Source: Artocarpus heterophyllus
Lineage: Eukaryota > Streptophyta > Magnoliopsida > Rosales > Moraceae
DNA: 64,000 nt
Direction: 5' to 3'
Assembly: GCA_025403435.1 (NCBI GenBank)
Contig: CM046342.1
Coordinates: 15,750,519-15,814,518, forward strand
Shown here: positions 44,046 to 56,400 of the stretch, one piece after another
Layout of the letters: every line of letters begins with the position of its first letter
Numbering within the stretch: the first letter of the stretch is position 1
Made by a program: the position numbers and the translations under genes
The notes under the pieces: model-generated
What the model was told of the DNA's origin: nothing
Databases searched by the model: none
Seen by the model: the letters and a program-made list of their open reading frames with translations, nothing else

Positions 44046-46438
44046 TGTAACGCCCCTATATGGGGGTTAACAGTTTTTAATGAGATAAAATAAAAATAAA
44101 TAATAAAAGTAAAACCTTAAAAATAAAATTTGCCCGGGACTTAAATGAAAACTCTCAACTCAAAAATAAAAATATAAACGACAAATAAACCATAGTTTTA
44201 AATGTAGCACCTTAAATTTAATAATATAAACTATTGTCATCATCATTTTAACCCTCAACACATTATAATACAGTCACAGAAAGTAACAATTGATGCTTAC
44301 ATTATCATGAAGAACATTCTTTACAATTGAGCAGTCTCAATGTAATATAGTTACATCGCTTCCTCAACTATATTTCTCGTAGCCACCTCACACTTAGTGA
44401 GTCATGAAAAGATAAAAATATAAGGGAATGAGCAACACTATGCTCAGTAGAGAAAGCCATTACTCACCTTTAGGTTTTTATCATTACCACATTAAAATCT
44501 GCATGGTTAATAAGTTACATCATATTCCAGATTATGAGGTTTATTATGATCACTTCTTATGGATACCGTAGTTAATCATTACCAAGTGTCATAATTACAC
44601 ATTTATACAATTATTACCAATCATCATTGTTCCTAGGTATCCATGTGAAATTGAGTATCACTCAACTCATCAAAACCCAAATGGGCGCACTTGATCACCC
44701 TATAAACATTCCAAGGGTGTTCCGGTGAGGGGACATCAAGCCTCGAGTCCTCACCAAATCGATTCCTGTACAGTGTGTTCTGGGACTTTCAACCCAAGGA
44801 AGCGTCATCACCTTCCCCCTATTTTACCTTTTAGGGTATTCATGCCCAAGGACGTAACCGTCGCCCTCTTCATGTCTCACCATTTCTCTATATTAAATCA
44901 TTATTAATAGAGTCAGTTTTCCTAACCATGCTTCTCAATTTATAACATGTGTCAATTCATTATGTTCCTCGCCGTACAATACAAGACGAGTCCATGTCAT
45001 AGTTTCATATGTGATACTCATATAATATCAGTTCAACATAGATATATATATATATATTGCGGCAAAACAATCAATTTTAATTCTATAAAAACCTCACAAA
45101 AGATGAGTAATAGAATCCCTACCTTTCAAGCTTATCAACAATCTCTTAATCCTGGAATCAATTAACGTTAGCTCCATACTCCCTTGATCTTGAACTCCAA
45201 GCAAAACAGATCCAGTTGTATCTCGCTGTATCTACGAAGCATCCTCTGTAGTGCTCCTCGAGCGACTATGAATGGCTAGGAATGCTTCCTGGAGATCATA
45301 CATTCTTGAAAACGTCATTCTGGACTCCGATACTGCTGTTTGAATCGTCTCGATTCGCGTGCAGTCGGTACCGGATGATTTTCATCGGAGTAGAATTTGC
45401 TCGAACGGAGGTCACCATTGCATCCAGAGCATCAAAACGAGTCAGGAGGAGGTCTCAGATAGTCGATCGGAGGTCCAGATCACAAAAATCCAAAGTCGCC
45501 GTTGACCAGGCGTTGACCGGTGTTGACTGGCGTTGACCGAATTTGACCGTCGTTGACCGGCGTCAATCGGGGTCCGTTGGCAGCTGGGCTCGGGCCTACC
45601 CCCCCTAAATCGACCCTTTTGAGTCCAATGGCGGGGTCAATTTTACCTAATTCTGCCTCTAACATAGCGGGTCGTGAAGTACAACGTCAGTAGAAATGGC
45701 TGAGCTCCGATCTTGATTCTCGACGATGGAAACCTGAAATTGGCTGAGGGCTTTTGCTACCCATCCTCCTATGACCATTTCCCCTCATCCAATTTGAAGA
45801 AACGTGGCTGGGAAGAGCCAAAACGGAGGCTCCCGCGGCGGTTGACGGCGGCGTTGGCCGTTCTCCGGCGAAACCGGCTCCTTCCGTGCAATTGATCGAG
45901 GGGTTTTACTCCCCTTGATCCTCTGAACTCATTGGGAGGGGTGGTGTCAGTCACCTCCTCCGGCAAGGCGGAGTTCCACCATGGGGGCGGATGTGCACGG
46001 TGGCAATAGGCAGGCGGAGCAATCTGGCGGTTGTTGAGCTGCCACCAAGGGTGGGTTTTGTTCCTCTCATCATGGTGGTCTTGTAGGAACAAGAATCACG
46101 TCGATCGGACGTCAGACGGTGAAGATATCTCGTCGGAAAGAAATGGGTTTCGCCGCCACTTTGGGCGGCGCATGTGGTCTCCTCCGGCGGCGTTTTGGGC
46201 GGCGCGGCACCTCGTTGGACTCAGCTCGTTGAGAGCTTTCCATTGGTGCGGTAGGTGTCGAAAATGGATGCCGAAATCTCAGACGATATTTGAGGGGAGA
46301 GAGAGAGAATTTTTAGAGAGAGAAAGTAGAGAGAGAGAGAGTTTCGAATTATGAGAGGTTTTCTGATTTTTTTTTTATATATATACTAAAAATTAATCTA
46401 ATTACCTTAATACCCTTAGGGGAATAACGGGTGTCACA
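44046..46438 (-). repeat. Element A 5' LTR (right)
   Basis: 2393 bp, about 97-98% identical by eye to the left LTR. It carries the promoter expected to transcribe the cargo ORFs. The right copy of the element's target duplication follows at 46439-46443. Confidence 0.9.
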
Positions 46439-48057
46439 GATGTATGTAATATATAAATTATATTGTTTAATCACTTTCAAGTCAAGTATGATAATGATTT
46501 ACGACTCATATATGATTAAGATTTACGATTCATGAGTTATGAAATTGTGATGTCATGTAGTATTAAGTCATGCTGCATACACACAATAAGACAAGTGAAA
46601 CTTATGAGACAAGTTAAGGGTGTCGTACCAACCTCCCGACCCACGGGGAGGCTCCATGTTAAAGAAATGAATGATCTTAGTGTCGTTGGGACCTCGCGAA
46701 CCTAACTTCCCAAGACTCGTGCGCAACCGGTACGATCACTCGGGCCCAAAGTAAGAAGATATTGTACAACTTAAATAATTAAGCATAAATCAAGTTGATA
46801 AGCAAGCATAAAATGCTCATGCATATTTTTATTAAAATGATTTTTAATTATATTTTGCGAGGTTAATTTCCAACTTGCTGAGCGAAAGCTCATTTAAGTA
46901 TGTTCATGTTGTAGGTAAGAAAAACCTATCAGTGACACTTGATGGGCAGTGGTAAGCGACGGACGAATGGTGAAGATGGGAATGGATACCGCTCACGCAA
47001 TGTAATATTTCCGCATTAGTATTTTACGAATTTATGCATGTTTTATTTTACGAAATTTCGTATGCTTACACTTTACGAAAATTATGTGCATATGAAGAAG
47101 TAAATAATTTACGTAATTACGTTTTAAAAACCGAGCTTGTGATTACGCAACCTTGGTTCAAAGGATTTCAAAGTTTAAAGATGTTGCAATAACGATGCAA
47201 CAAATGCACGAAATTTATAGGAAAGAAAATTATAAGTTTATCTGGAATTGCAAAGGATTATTGCAGTTTTATGTTAAGTTAAGAAATGAGTTTTATAAAT
47301 ATGTTTCTATGAAGTTATTATGAAAGTTTTAAAGAAAAGCTTTAAGAAATTAGTAACTTAAGCTTAGTAACTTAAGCTTAAAAGTTTAAGTTGTAAGAAA
47401 TTATGTTTTGTTAAGTTTAAAAAGGTTAACTTTTAAGTGAATACAATGTTATTTTTAAGATGTTAAAATTATAAGTAAAATATATAGATAATTGCTAATA
47501 AAGGTTTAAAGAGCATTTGAATGAGATTTTATTTATTATTTAATTTAAAATTATCTTGAGAATAGTTGTATTTAAATTGAGAAATGTCTTTAAAGTAATA
47601 GTTGCTAAATAATTACTCTTATGTTAAAAAGGAAAAGTTCAAGAAAATTTCTATAGTTATGTTTCAAGAAATTAATGTTATAAGTTATATAAAGAATCAT
47701 GATTTGAAAATTATGATTATGTTAAGATGTAATGCTTATTGTTACGTTATTATCACATTTGAGAAATTTATGTTATTATGTTAGACTTACGAAGTTAAAT
47801 TTTGAGAGATGATTATTATATCCTTTAAGGTTATATGTTAAGAATTCGTTATCAATAAGAATTTGTTTATTATTAAGATTTGAAAAATAGTTATTATTTC
47901 ATCTAAGGTTTCATGTTAAGGATTCCACAGTAAGAATCCATATATCTATTGAAAAAAAAAATTATTATCACGAATTTCTCTACCCTATTTGTAAGTAAGT
48001 TTAAGTTTATGAGCATGTTTAAGTTAAGTGACGGCCACGTAAGGGCGGGTCGTTACA
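46439..48057 (+). repeat. Element B 5' LTR, second part
   Basis: Continues the LTR interrupted at 37254, colinear with about 56.47-58.10 kb of the 3' LTR. The first five bases repeat the GATGT target site. It contains the CGTACCAACCTCCCGACC...CGGGCCC block that recurs in degenerate form near 63.3 kb. Small ORFs here are repeated in the other LTR and are not genes. Confidence 0.9.
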
Positions 48058-48059
48058 GA

Positions 48060-48072
48060 TGGTATCAGAGCC
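48060..48072 (+). other. Element B primer binding site
   Basis: TGGTATCAGAGCC two bases after the 5' LTR, a perfect complement to the 3' end of plant initiator tRNA-Met. Confidence 0.9.
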
Positions 48073-48677
48073 GGTATCCTGCCATCCTACTTCACATCGT
48101 CACGCGTTTGCTTCACCATAGTCCAAGTAAGTTATGTTAATTAAATGTTAAGATAAGTTATGTTAAATGATAGGTGCCGATTTTTCATGTAACGGCAATC
48201 AAGATATCAGCATGCAAGTATGATTTTAGATGTCCTCTTATGGTCCAATGCCAAGCTTAGCCATCAAGATGCCTCAAATCACTGGAAGCGATATTGGGTG
48301 CCAACTTTCTAAGCAAGCAGGACAACTCCTAGACTCACGTGAATGTTAGAACTGACACTTCGAGATGATCGACACTCAAAGTACAATACAAGCGAGAATA
48401 TTTGGATTTACAACCACGGAAGAGATAGATTGATGAGTCGATAGAAAATCTAAAGGTTCCACAGAATCTTCCTCGGATTTCAAAAATGATTAATAAATCT
48501 CACTAATTTTAATGTGATGTTTTCAATTATTATATTACAAAAAAAAATTAATTAATTAATTGATAACAAAATATTCATTTTCTAAACTTCTTTCCCCTCT
48601 TTCTCAAGACTTGCTTTTTATTTGCAATTTATCCATAATTCCACTATATTAAATATGGAGCTATGATCAAGGTGGTT

Positions 48678-48830
48678 ATGCCTCAGAAAGGAAAAGAAGC
48701 CGCAAGTTCTTCACAACTAAATTACCAACCCATGACCAAAGCCACGCCTCGTGCAGCAGACAAGCAGATCTTTATAAAAGATGATTCTATAGGCGGATGG
48801 AAAATACTCTACACTTTACCAAGAGAATAA
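48678..48830 (+). pseudogene. Short ORF at the usual gag start position in element B
   Basis: ATG at 48678, 50 codons (MPQKGKEAASSSQLNYQ...) to a TAA. The basic, Ser-rich start and its position about 0.6 kb after the PBS are where a Ty3-gypsy gag would begin, so it may be the stub of a lost gag. There is no domain match, and it could be chance. Confidence 0.3.
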
Positions 48831-51800
48831 AGGAAGTCACAAATAGGACACGCAAGGGACGCAGGAACGTAGCCTTCCTCAAAGAATCACCACCAAAGGC
48901 AAGGATGTCAAGACATTTCTTTGAAGCACGAACGAGTACTTAGTCAGAAAGAATTTTCCAGTTTGGACCATTAACGAGGGCATTGATATCTGAATAAAAA
49001 ATGATGTAAAAGAATAAATAGGCATAGTACTACTACGGGGCTAGTAGTGAGACACGCCATACAATTGATTAAGTATACGTATAGTATACAAAATAAGATT
49101 TATGTATGAACAATAGAAGTTTTGATAAGAAGAACTTCATGTTATGTGACCCACTAGAGACGAGTCAAGTCTCGATCTCAACAACGGTCTATGATATGCA
49201 AAGATTGCTAACAAAGAAAGTGTTTAGCAATTTCATGATATGAAAGTATGATTGACACATGTATGAATGTTACGAACTATGATTGCTGTATGCATTATGA
49301 CCCATGAATAAGATATGAAATAGTTGCTAACAATAGTGAAATGTATAGCAACTCCATGATATGAAAGTATGAACGTTACGCATATGTATGATAAGAATAT
49401 GCATGACATGAATATGAATGAAATGTGAAAGCATGACATGTAAAAGTATGATATGAATGACATGTATATGTATGATATGTTTGTGAAAATGATGTGTATG
49501 TATGATTTATGTATGAAAGTTATGATTGATGTTTGTTATTTGGATTATAAACATGATATTGTTTATAAGTACCATAAAATGCATAATAAGTATGCATGAT
49601 TAAGCTAAGCCCATGAGGAACCCAGTAAGGACTTAACATATTAGATTACGATAAAATAATAGATTCCACAAAAAAATCATCGTTTCAGTAAGGATAAACA
49701 CATAAATCCTTATAAGAAATTGGATATAAGCAGAAGTTCAAGGTATAAGAGAAGAACTTCCCAGAGGTCACAGACTGTCTATGGGTGGTTACTTCTAAAC
49801 TAATATCCGACCAAACAGACCCTAAAATAGTGATCTCAAGATGAGACGATTTCCTCCCCAACTCACAGATAATATATATATATATGCATATATATTGGAA
49901 AAAGAATAAACAATAAATAAGTTGTGTGGATCGATCAAACACCATCCTATAAGAAGTTAAGTAGAGATTGACGAAGTAAAGTTGCTTCCACATACCCGAG
50001 AGATGTAAGTAACATCGCAAAGATATTAGAAAAGAATAAGACTGACAAAGTACAGTCATTAATATATCGGGTTGAGAAATAGGAGATGAGAAGACTACAG
50101 AATGGTTCAAAATTTGAACCCCTATAATAGAGCCACGAAACTCCAATAGAATAACCATAACAAAGGGAAACCAATAGGAATTTCCAAACAAAAGAATACA
50201 TCCCATCATATGACTCGATGATATCTAGTCATCAACAAGTAGAGAACCAATTTAAGACAAGTAGACAGAGATGTCCGCTTAAGATAGCAGATATAAGATT
50301 CTTAGCCGGAGCAGTAAGCTTACACAATCCAGGCTACTAAGCTAAGAAGACCACCTCATGCAAAAATGGTCCCCCTCCAATTAATGAAGTCTTTAGATAA
50401 GACAAGGTTCTTGGAATAAGCAAGATCAAAGACCTTAGAGTCAAACACCGAACCTTCACTAGAAACAGATGCTATGGAATACGGGCATAGGGATAATAAA
50501 AACCCTTTGACTAGCTAAGACGTGCCATATTGAGGAGAAATCCTCTAGAATTGGTGGTAGAGCATGCTAATGAGAGTATTGCTCAACCTTAAAAAAAAAA
50601 AAAAAAAAAAAAACTCAGTTATGTAGCCAATGGTCGGAGTAATCCTAAGTTACTTTAATAATATATATATATATATGTGTGCTTAGCACGTAAAATAAGC
50701 CCAACCATGATATAAGCCTAATAGTAAAATTTTTGGGACTCTTAGCAGAAGACTTCCAAAGCTGAGACTATAAAGTTGTAGCAAGTCACTCAAGAAACGA
50801 TAGACAAAACGAAATAGTCTCCTTCAAGAGCATCGATGAGACCTCCTTGATAAGAGTATAGTTAGTAAGAATTAGAGAACTGAGGATGTATGGACAATAT
50901 GATTAGTAAGTTTAAGAGTACGATGTCGAGGCTTGGGACGTAGCGGCGGTTTAAGGGCCATTTATACGCCCCTCCCGACGCCAAATAAAAAGGTGCGCTA
51001 ATATTAAGGTTAGAGATAATATGCAGGGAGGATGACACATATAGTGTCTACCAAGTAAAGTTGCGCATCTTAGGATAGTTTTATAGGCACGTCTCAACGT
51101 TAGGAATTACATGATAGACAAGTAAGGCTTGTCGCCCTTCCAAATCGCAATAGAACCGATAGGATTTGTCATTTGATGAGTTAGAATATAACGTTAATAT
51201 ATATATATATATATAGCTATATTAACCAAACCCAAGATTAGAGTGATATGGTTAACACGTTAGAATTATTATGACACAGTAAGACACATACCTCGAGTAA
51301 GGTCATAAGAATAGATGTCCAGCCCAAATTGTTCATCTAAAAGATAGATGAACATTAAAAAAAAAATTGATAGATTTCTTTCTAATAAAATATCATAGCC
51401 ATTAAACTAATGACCTATAAGTATACCCTTCATCACATCACATGAACGTAGTATATTTTAAAAGGATGTTTTTCGTTAATTTGATGTAAAAAATTTCAAC
51501 TTACATTCTTTTCCAACGAATACACTTACTATAAGCCATTTTTACAACTTTCATGGGTGTAATATGAACTCTCTTGTTGTCATGAACCAATCAAGTTAAA
51601 GAATGTAATGGTCAAATCCTTGAGGAAGAAGTAAGTTCCAAGATAGGGACCATCTATGTTAAATTAAGGGTTCTGACAGCTTGAGATCAATATTATACTA
51701 AAAAGTACCTATGGATTAAATAGGACCCATAAATAGCTTTTTCTTTTATTATAAACATGTTTGGGTCCTTACTCATGAAGCACAAAATTTTGTCAAGTTT

Positions 51801-53048
51801 AAAATTTGATTTAAATTGTCAAAAAAAAAAAAAATGTGTTTGACAAATTATTACTACTATTTTCAATAAGTAAATAGAAGTTATGAAATGTTTTGATTAG
51901 ACAAAAAAAAATGGTTTTTATTAAAATGAAAATGATTGTTTTATTTTAGAAAATTATAAATACATATATGTATATATATATATATATATATGCGTATAGA
52001 GACTTTCATAGAAATAGTACGGAAGCATTAGAACGATATAGAACACTAAAGTGGTCTAAAAAGAAGGAACACATAGTCAACTATAGACACGAAATTCACA
52101 TGTAGAGAAAGTTAAGATACATCATGAATGTTTCTGTAGCAGAAACAAGGTTGATTAGAACCCCAAATGAGAGATAAGCTTTACGAATTTAAAAATACTA
52201 TAAGACGGCATATACATGATTATGCCATTGGACAAGTTAGGACAGTTAAGGTTAGAATGGCATGATTTTATATGAAAATAGTTGCTCAAAAAAGTAGAAT
52301 TTTAATCCCAAGGTGGGTAGAACATATACTAGACCCTAATGAACCTTTTTTTTATAGGTTCAAGGAGATAATATAGTTTTGCTCCTTTGGAAGAGCATAC
52401 CCCACTCAGTAGCATAAGATTTAGACCGAAAATGATTTCTTACCCATAAATGGGTCGTGAAAACTATAAAACTACCTAAGTTTTTACGATATGCTATAGT
52501 AGCATGTCTTATATTCTAAGGTAAGTATTAAGAAAAAGGGAATTGATAGTACGATTTCATAAAATATGAGAATCTATTACCCCGATATGTCGCGATGGTA
52601 TGTTAAAATGTCTAGAATAGGCCTACCTAAGGAGAATCCATGGTACGATCTCCACAGGTTCAGGATCGAATGCACACCATTATATGGTATCACCATGAGA
52701 TTTTCTATTGGCAGAAAGATAAAATCTCCAATTTGCCTTTAAGCGACTAGAAGAAAATTCCAAAAGACAATAGTTTTGACTAGAAATCGTGAAAACGATT
52801 TAAATAATCAAGTATAACTTAGAAATTTCCCATGACCAATATAAAGGTCATGTGAGCAAAACCAAGAGAAACCCTACGAATATGAAAAATAGGAATGAAG
52901 TTCCTTTTTCTTGCACCTCGAGGAGAGGCAAGACAAGTTCAAGAGAGATATGAAAGGACAAGCGTAAATGTAATGGACCCTTAGAAGTTTTAAAACAAGT
53001 AGATGAACATGTTTTAGACAGTCATTATCACTAGTTAAGGATGACTAG

Positions 53049-53369
53049 GTGATAAAGACCTATAGATTAAGCAATAAGAAGAGAAACTTACTGGCCAGTT
53101 TCTATGTACCAGATCATGATCTGAAGGCAAATACACAACCTAATCTGAAGGTAAATACACAACCTAATCTGAAGGCAAATACGCAACATGATCTGGAGAC
53201 AGATACGCAGCCTAACATGCAAAATAGAATAAGTGTAAGTTGTGAAACAAGAGAAAGAATAGCTTCAAGGAAGCTAGGACAAATTTCCATATCAAGATTT
53301 TGGGGCAAAGTTGCCAAAAAGAAAGAAAGCCCTATGAGATTAGGATACAAAGCTATAGGATACCCCTAG
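53049..53369 (+). pseudogene. ORF with octapeptide repeats at the 3' end of the element B interior
   Basis: 106 codons containing four LKANTQPN-like repeats (the 24 bp unit), followed by RISVSCETRERIASRKLGQISISRFWGKVAKKKES. It ends about 45 bp before the purine tract, where pol normally ends. No domain is recognised. It may be a relic of the pol C terminus expanded by the repeat, or a chance frame. Confidence 0.3.
53121..53216 (+). repeat. 24 bp tandem repeat, four copies
   Basis: Four units of CTGAAGGCAAATACACAACC plus four more bases at 53121, 53145, 53169 and 53193, increasingly diverged. The unit is a multiple of three, and it lies in an open frame (53049-53369) that reads L-K-A-N-T-Q-P-N repeatedly. 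Confidence 0.85.
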
Positions 53370-53414
53370 TTTATCTCAATTTTCGAGGACAAAAATTTTA
53401 TAAGGTGGGTAGAT

Positions 53415-56400
53415 TGTAATGACCGGAAAAATCCAAAAATTAATAAGTATAATTAATTAAGGATTTTTCCATAATTACACAACTAAGTACTTGAGAGAGT
53501 ACAAGTTAAGCATTTATTAACACGCAAATTTGAAGGTTTTACTAGCCATAAGACCTTAGAAATAAATAATGTTATGAAAGCACAAATTTATGTGCTTTAT
53601 TTATGAAACATGTAACAATGTAATGTTATGATAGTACATTAAAATAATTAAAAATAATTATTTAATGTGCTAAATTAAAAGTTTATGATTTATTGATTTC
53701 ATGTACGAGCCAAAGAAGTGATTTTTATACGAATCTCAATCAGAATGTTTAAATTGGGATTATTTGACAAAAGTGGAATTTCCAACTTACTGAGATTATG
53801 TGGAAATTCCTACATGATAACAGTTCAGTAAAAGAAACCCAGATCAAAAGTGATCATGAGCTCCATACCATAAATTGAAAATTGCGAGCACCAAGTTCAA
53901 GTATGCAAGATGTATGACATGTTTTACTATAATTGATCTCGAAATTTATAGAGATCATAAAGTAAGATAAGAATTTTAAGCAAGTTATATGAATCATTGG
54001 AAATTCAAGAATTTCAATATTTTGAATGTGTATGGTTAATTATTATACACATTAATAATTACGTAAAGTTTATTATTATTATTGTAAAGACAATAATAAT
54101 AATAACAATTGTCATAGTAATAGTAAAGAAGAAAAAGGGCGTTGATGGGGTCCACAAATGTTAATCTATTGTTAAAATGTGAAACCATAAATAGCTCTTT
54201 ACGAGAAATAGTTTAGGTTATATCCGTGAAGCACGAAATTGTGCTAAGTTGGGAATTTTAAATTAAATTGACTTTAGATAGTCAATTTAATTTACAAAAC
54301 TTTTACAAAATTACAACTATTGTTTTCATAATGAAACTTGAAGTTTACAACATGAAAATTTCTAGTGAGAAACATGTGTTATTACATTTTAAAGTTTTAA
54401 AAAGTTAAAAATAATAAAAATACTTATACTGAGCAAAGTTTTAAATGTATATAACATTTCTTAGAATACATACATATGTATATATACACACATGTATAAA
54501 TATGGATACAGTTACAAATTAGTTAATCATCGATTTTGAAGACAAATGTTTCAAAGTTTACGGTTTCAAAATTTAATCACAAAATCCATATAGTATGGAT
54601 AAATTTATGAAAATGATTTTTATATCAGTATGAATATTTTTAGTAACACAATAATACAATAAGAAAATTGAAAATTTATGTGATTATCTTTAGAGTGCAA
54701 ATAAGTTACAGTTTTTAAAGGTACAATTATGTTTACAGAAATTTAAAGTTACGGATCAAAATTTGATCTACCCGGTACTGCACGATTTAGACTGTGTGGA
54801 CCACATGAGGGCCTATAAATACATGACACAATGAAAAAAAAAAAAAAATCAGATCAATCACAAACAGCCCCCCCTCTCTCTCTCTACTTTCTCTCTCTAC
54901 ACTCTCTCTCTCTCCTCAAACTCAGTCCAAGAATCTGGCCTCCATTTTTGACACCTCCCACACCAATGGGAAGCTCTCGTCGAGCTGAGTCCAACGGTGT
55001 GCCGAACAGCCCAAAACACTGCCGGAGGAGGCCACACTCGCCGGTTGAAGCCGCGAAAACACAGTACTTTTTTGACGTGATTTCTTCGCCGTCCGAGCAC
55101 CGATCGACACGATCTTGGTGTCTATAGACTCAGCTCAATGAGTAGAACAAAATGCAGCAGGTGATGCCCCTCGATTTTGGCTGGAGAAGCCTCGTCGAAG
55201 TCGCTTCTTGCCGCCGTTGCACCACCCTCGATCCCGCCGCCTCCGGCGACGGTGATCGACACCGCCACTGCCATCATGTTCAGAGTGATTCGTTTAGCAA
55301 AAGCCTCGGCCCAATTTCACCTTAGCCCAGCTGTTGGTCGGAGATCAGAGTCCGCCGTCGCCGTTCGCCGTGGGAACACCGAGCTTGCACTTCCCGACCT
55401 TCTTCACCAAAATTGGTTGAGGTAAAACACTCAGTGAAGCATAAGGAAGCTTCCCCAACCCTCAATTTCGTGCAACGATCGTCGGAGACGCCCAACGGAG
55501 TTGCTCGCTTTTTGCCATCGGCTTGTCATCGATTTTGCTGTTCCCGTCGACGGTGAGCGAAATTGGTGCTTCGATCACGGTCAGAAGAGCACGAGCAACA
55601 TGAATGTGCCCTCAATTTCACGAGACGTCATCAAATCGATGGAGAACAACCTTTGCCATCTACCGCCACTGTGATCACCATGGAATCACCGTTCCATGCC
55701 ACATTGAAGAGAAGCAACATAGGGGAAATACTTAGAGGCCAACACTGATCAAAATGCCTAGGTCAATTTGGGCCCAACACCGGCAGAGATCCACTGCCCA
55801 AGCCACCATGTTAAGCCAGGAATTTCGAGCTAAATCCGTGTTGATCGAAGCCAAATTGAGTAAAATTGAGTACACCATTGTACTCAGCAGGTCAAGAACT
55901 AGTAAAACCCAAAGTGGCACCACCGTCCGACCACCGGAGCCGCCGCACGCGCCGCCGCGGGTGGCCGGCCTCCGGCGAACTTCGGGTCTCGAGTTCCCGA
56001 CCTCCAATGGAAGATCCAAGACCGCCTCCTGACTCGTTTCGACGCTCTGAACGCGATGGTGACTTCGTTTGAGCTAATTCCACTCTGATGAAAATCGTCT
56101 GATACCAACTGCACGCGGATCGAGGCAACTCAGACTGCAGTAACAGAGTTCAGAATGATGTTTTTAACAATGATAAATCTCCATGGATCATTCCTAGCCA
56201 TCCACAGTGGTCCGAGGAGCACTGCTGAGGATGCAGCGTAGACTGTGGATACAACGAGATGCAATTGGACCCGCACAACTCGGAGTCCATGTAAGTAAGA
56301 ATCTCGCCTACAGTATGAATAGTTTAAAAAATAGATTAATTTTAAATGTTTTCATAAAATTTATGAAAATGCATGATCAGTAATTTATTACACTGTTATA

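Larger units (their letters stand above)
37255..46438 (-). mobile_element. Element A: gene-carrying LTR retrotransposon nested in element B
   Basis: Two LTRs of about 2.39 kb (37255-39645 and 44046-46438), with target duplication GATGT at 37250-37254 and 46439-46443. The primer binding site at 44026-44038 and purine tract at 39646-39659 show it runs on the - strand. The 4.4 kb interior has no gag-pol. It carries two intact ORFs in element sense: a 173-residue cysteine-rich protein and a 229-residue LOG-family protein. By eye the LTRs differ at roughly 60 positions (2-3%), many of them C/T changes. The uninterrupted site is preserved in element B's 3' LTR at about 56.47 kb. Confidence 0.92.
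48058..53414 (+). mobile_element. Element B interior (non-coding)
   Basis: 5357 bp from the PBS (TGGTATCAGAGCC, 48060-48072) to the purine tract (TAAGGTGGGTAGAT, 53401-53414), which is preceded by TTTTCGAGGACAAAAATTTT, the Ty3-gypsy pol-end signature. Apart from the short ORF at 48678 I find no retrotransposon domain in any frame. It contains TA microsatellites (about 50.66, 51.2 and 51.97 kb), a run of about 22 A at 50.59 kb, and a 24 bp tandem repeat. Confidence 0.75.

Noticed and set aside
47602..47784. 60-codon ORF identical at 57640-57822
   Set aside because: Identical because it lies in both LTRs of element B; AT-rich low-complexity translation.
49685..50209. 174-codon - strand ORF in the element B interior
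   Set aside because: Antisense to the element, rich in Ile/Ser/Tyr from AT-rich DNA, with no domain; a second overlapping frame is also open.
53121..53216. Regular 24 bp direct repeat considered as a CRISPR-like array
   Set aside because: The units are contiguous without spacers, inside a plant retrotransposon.
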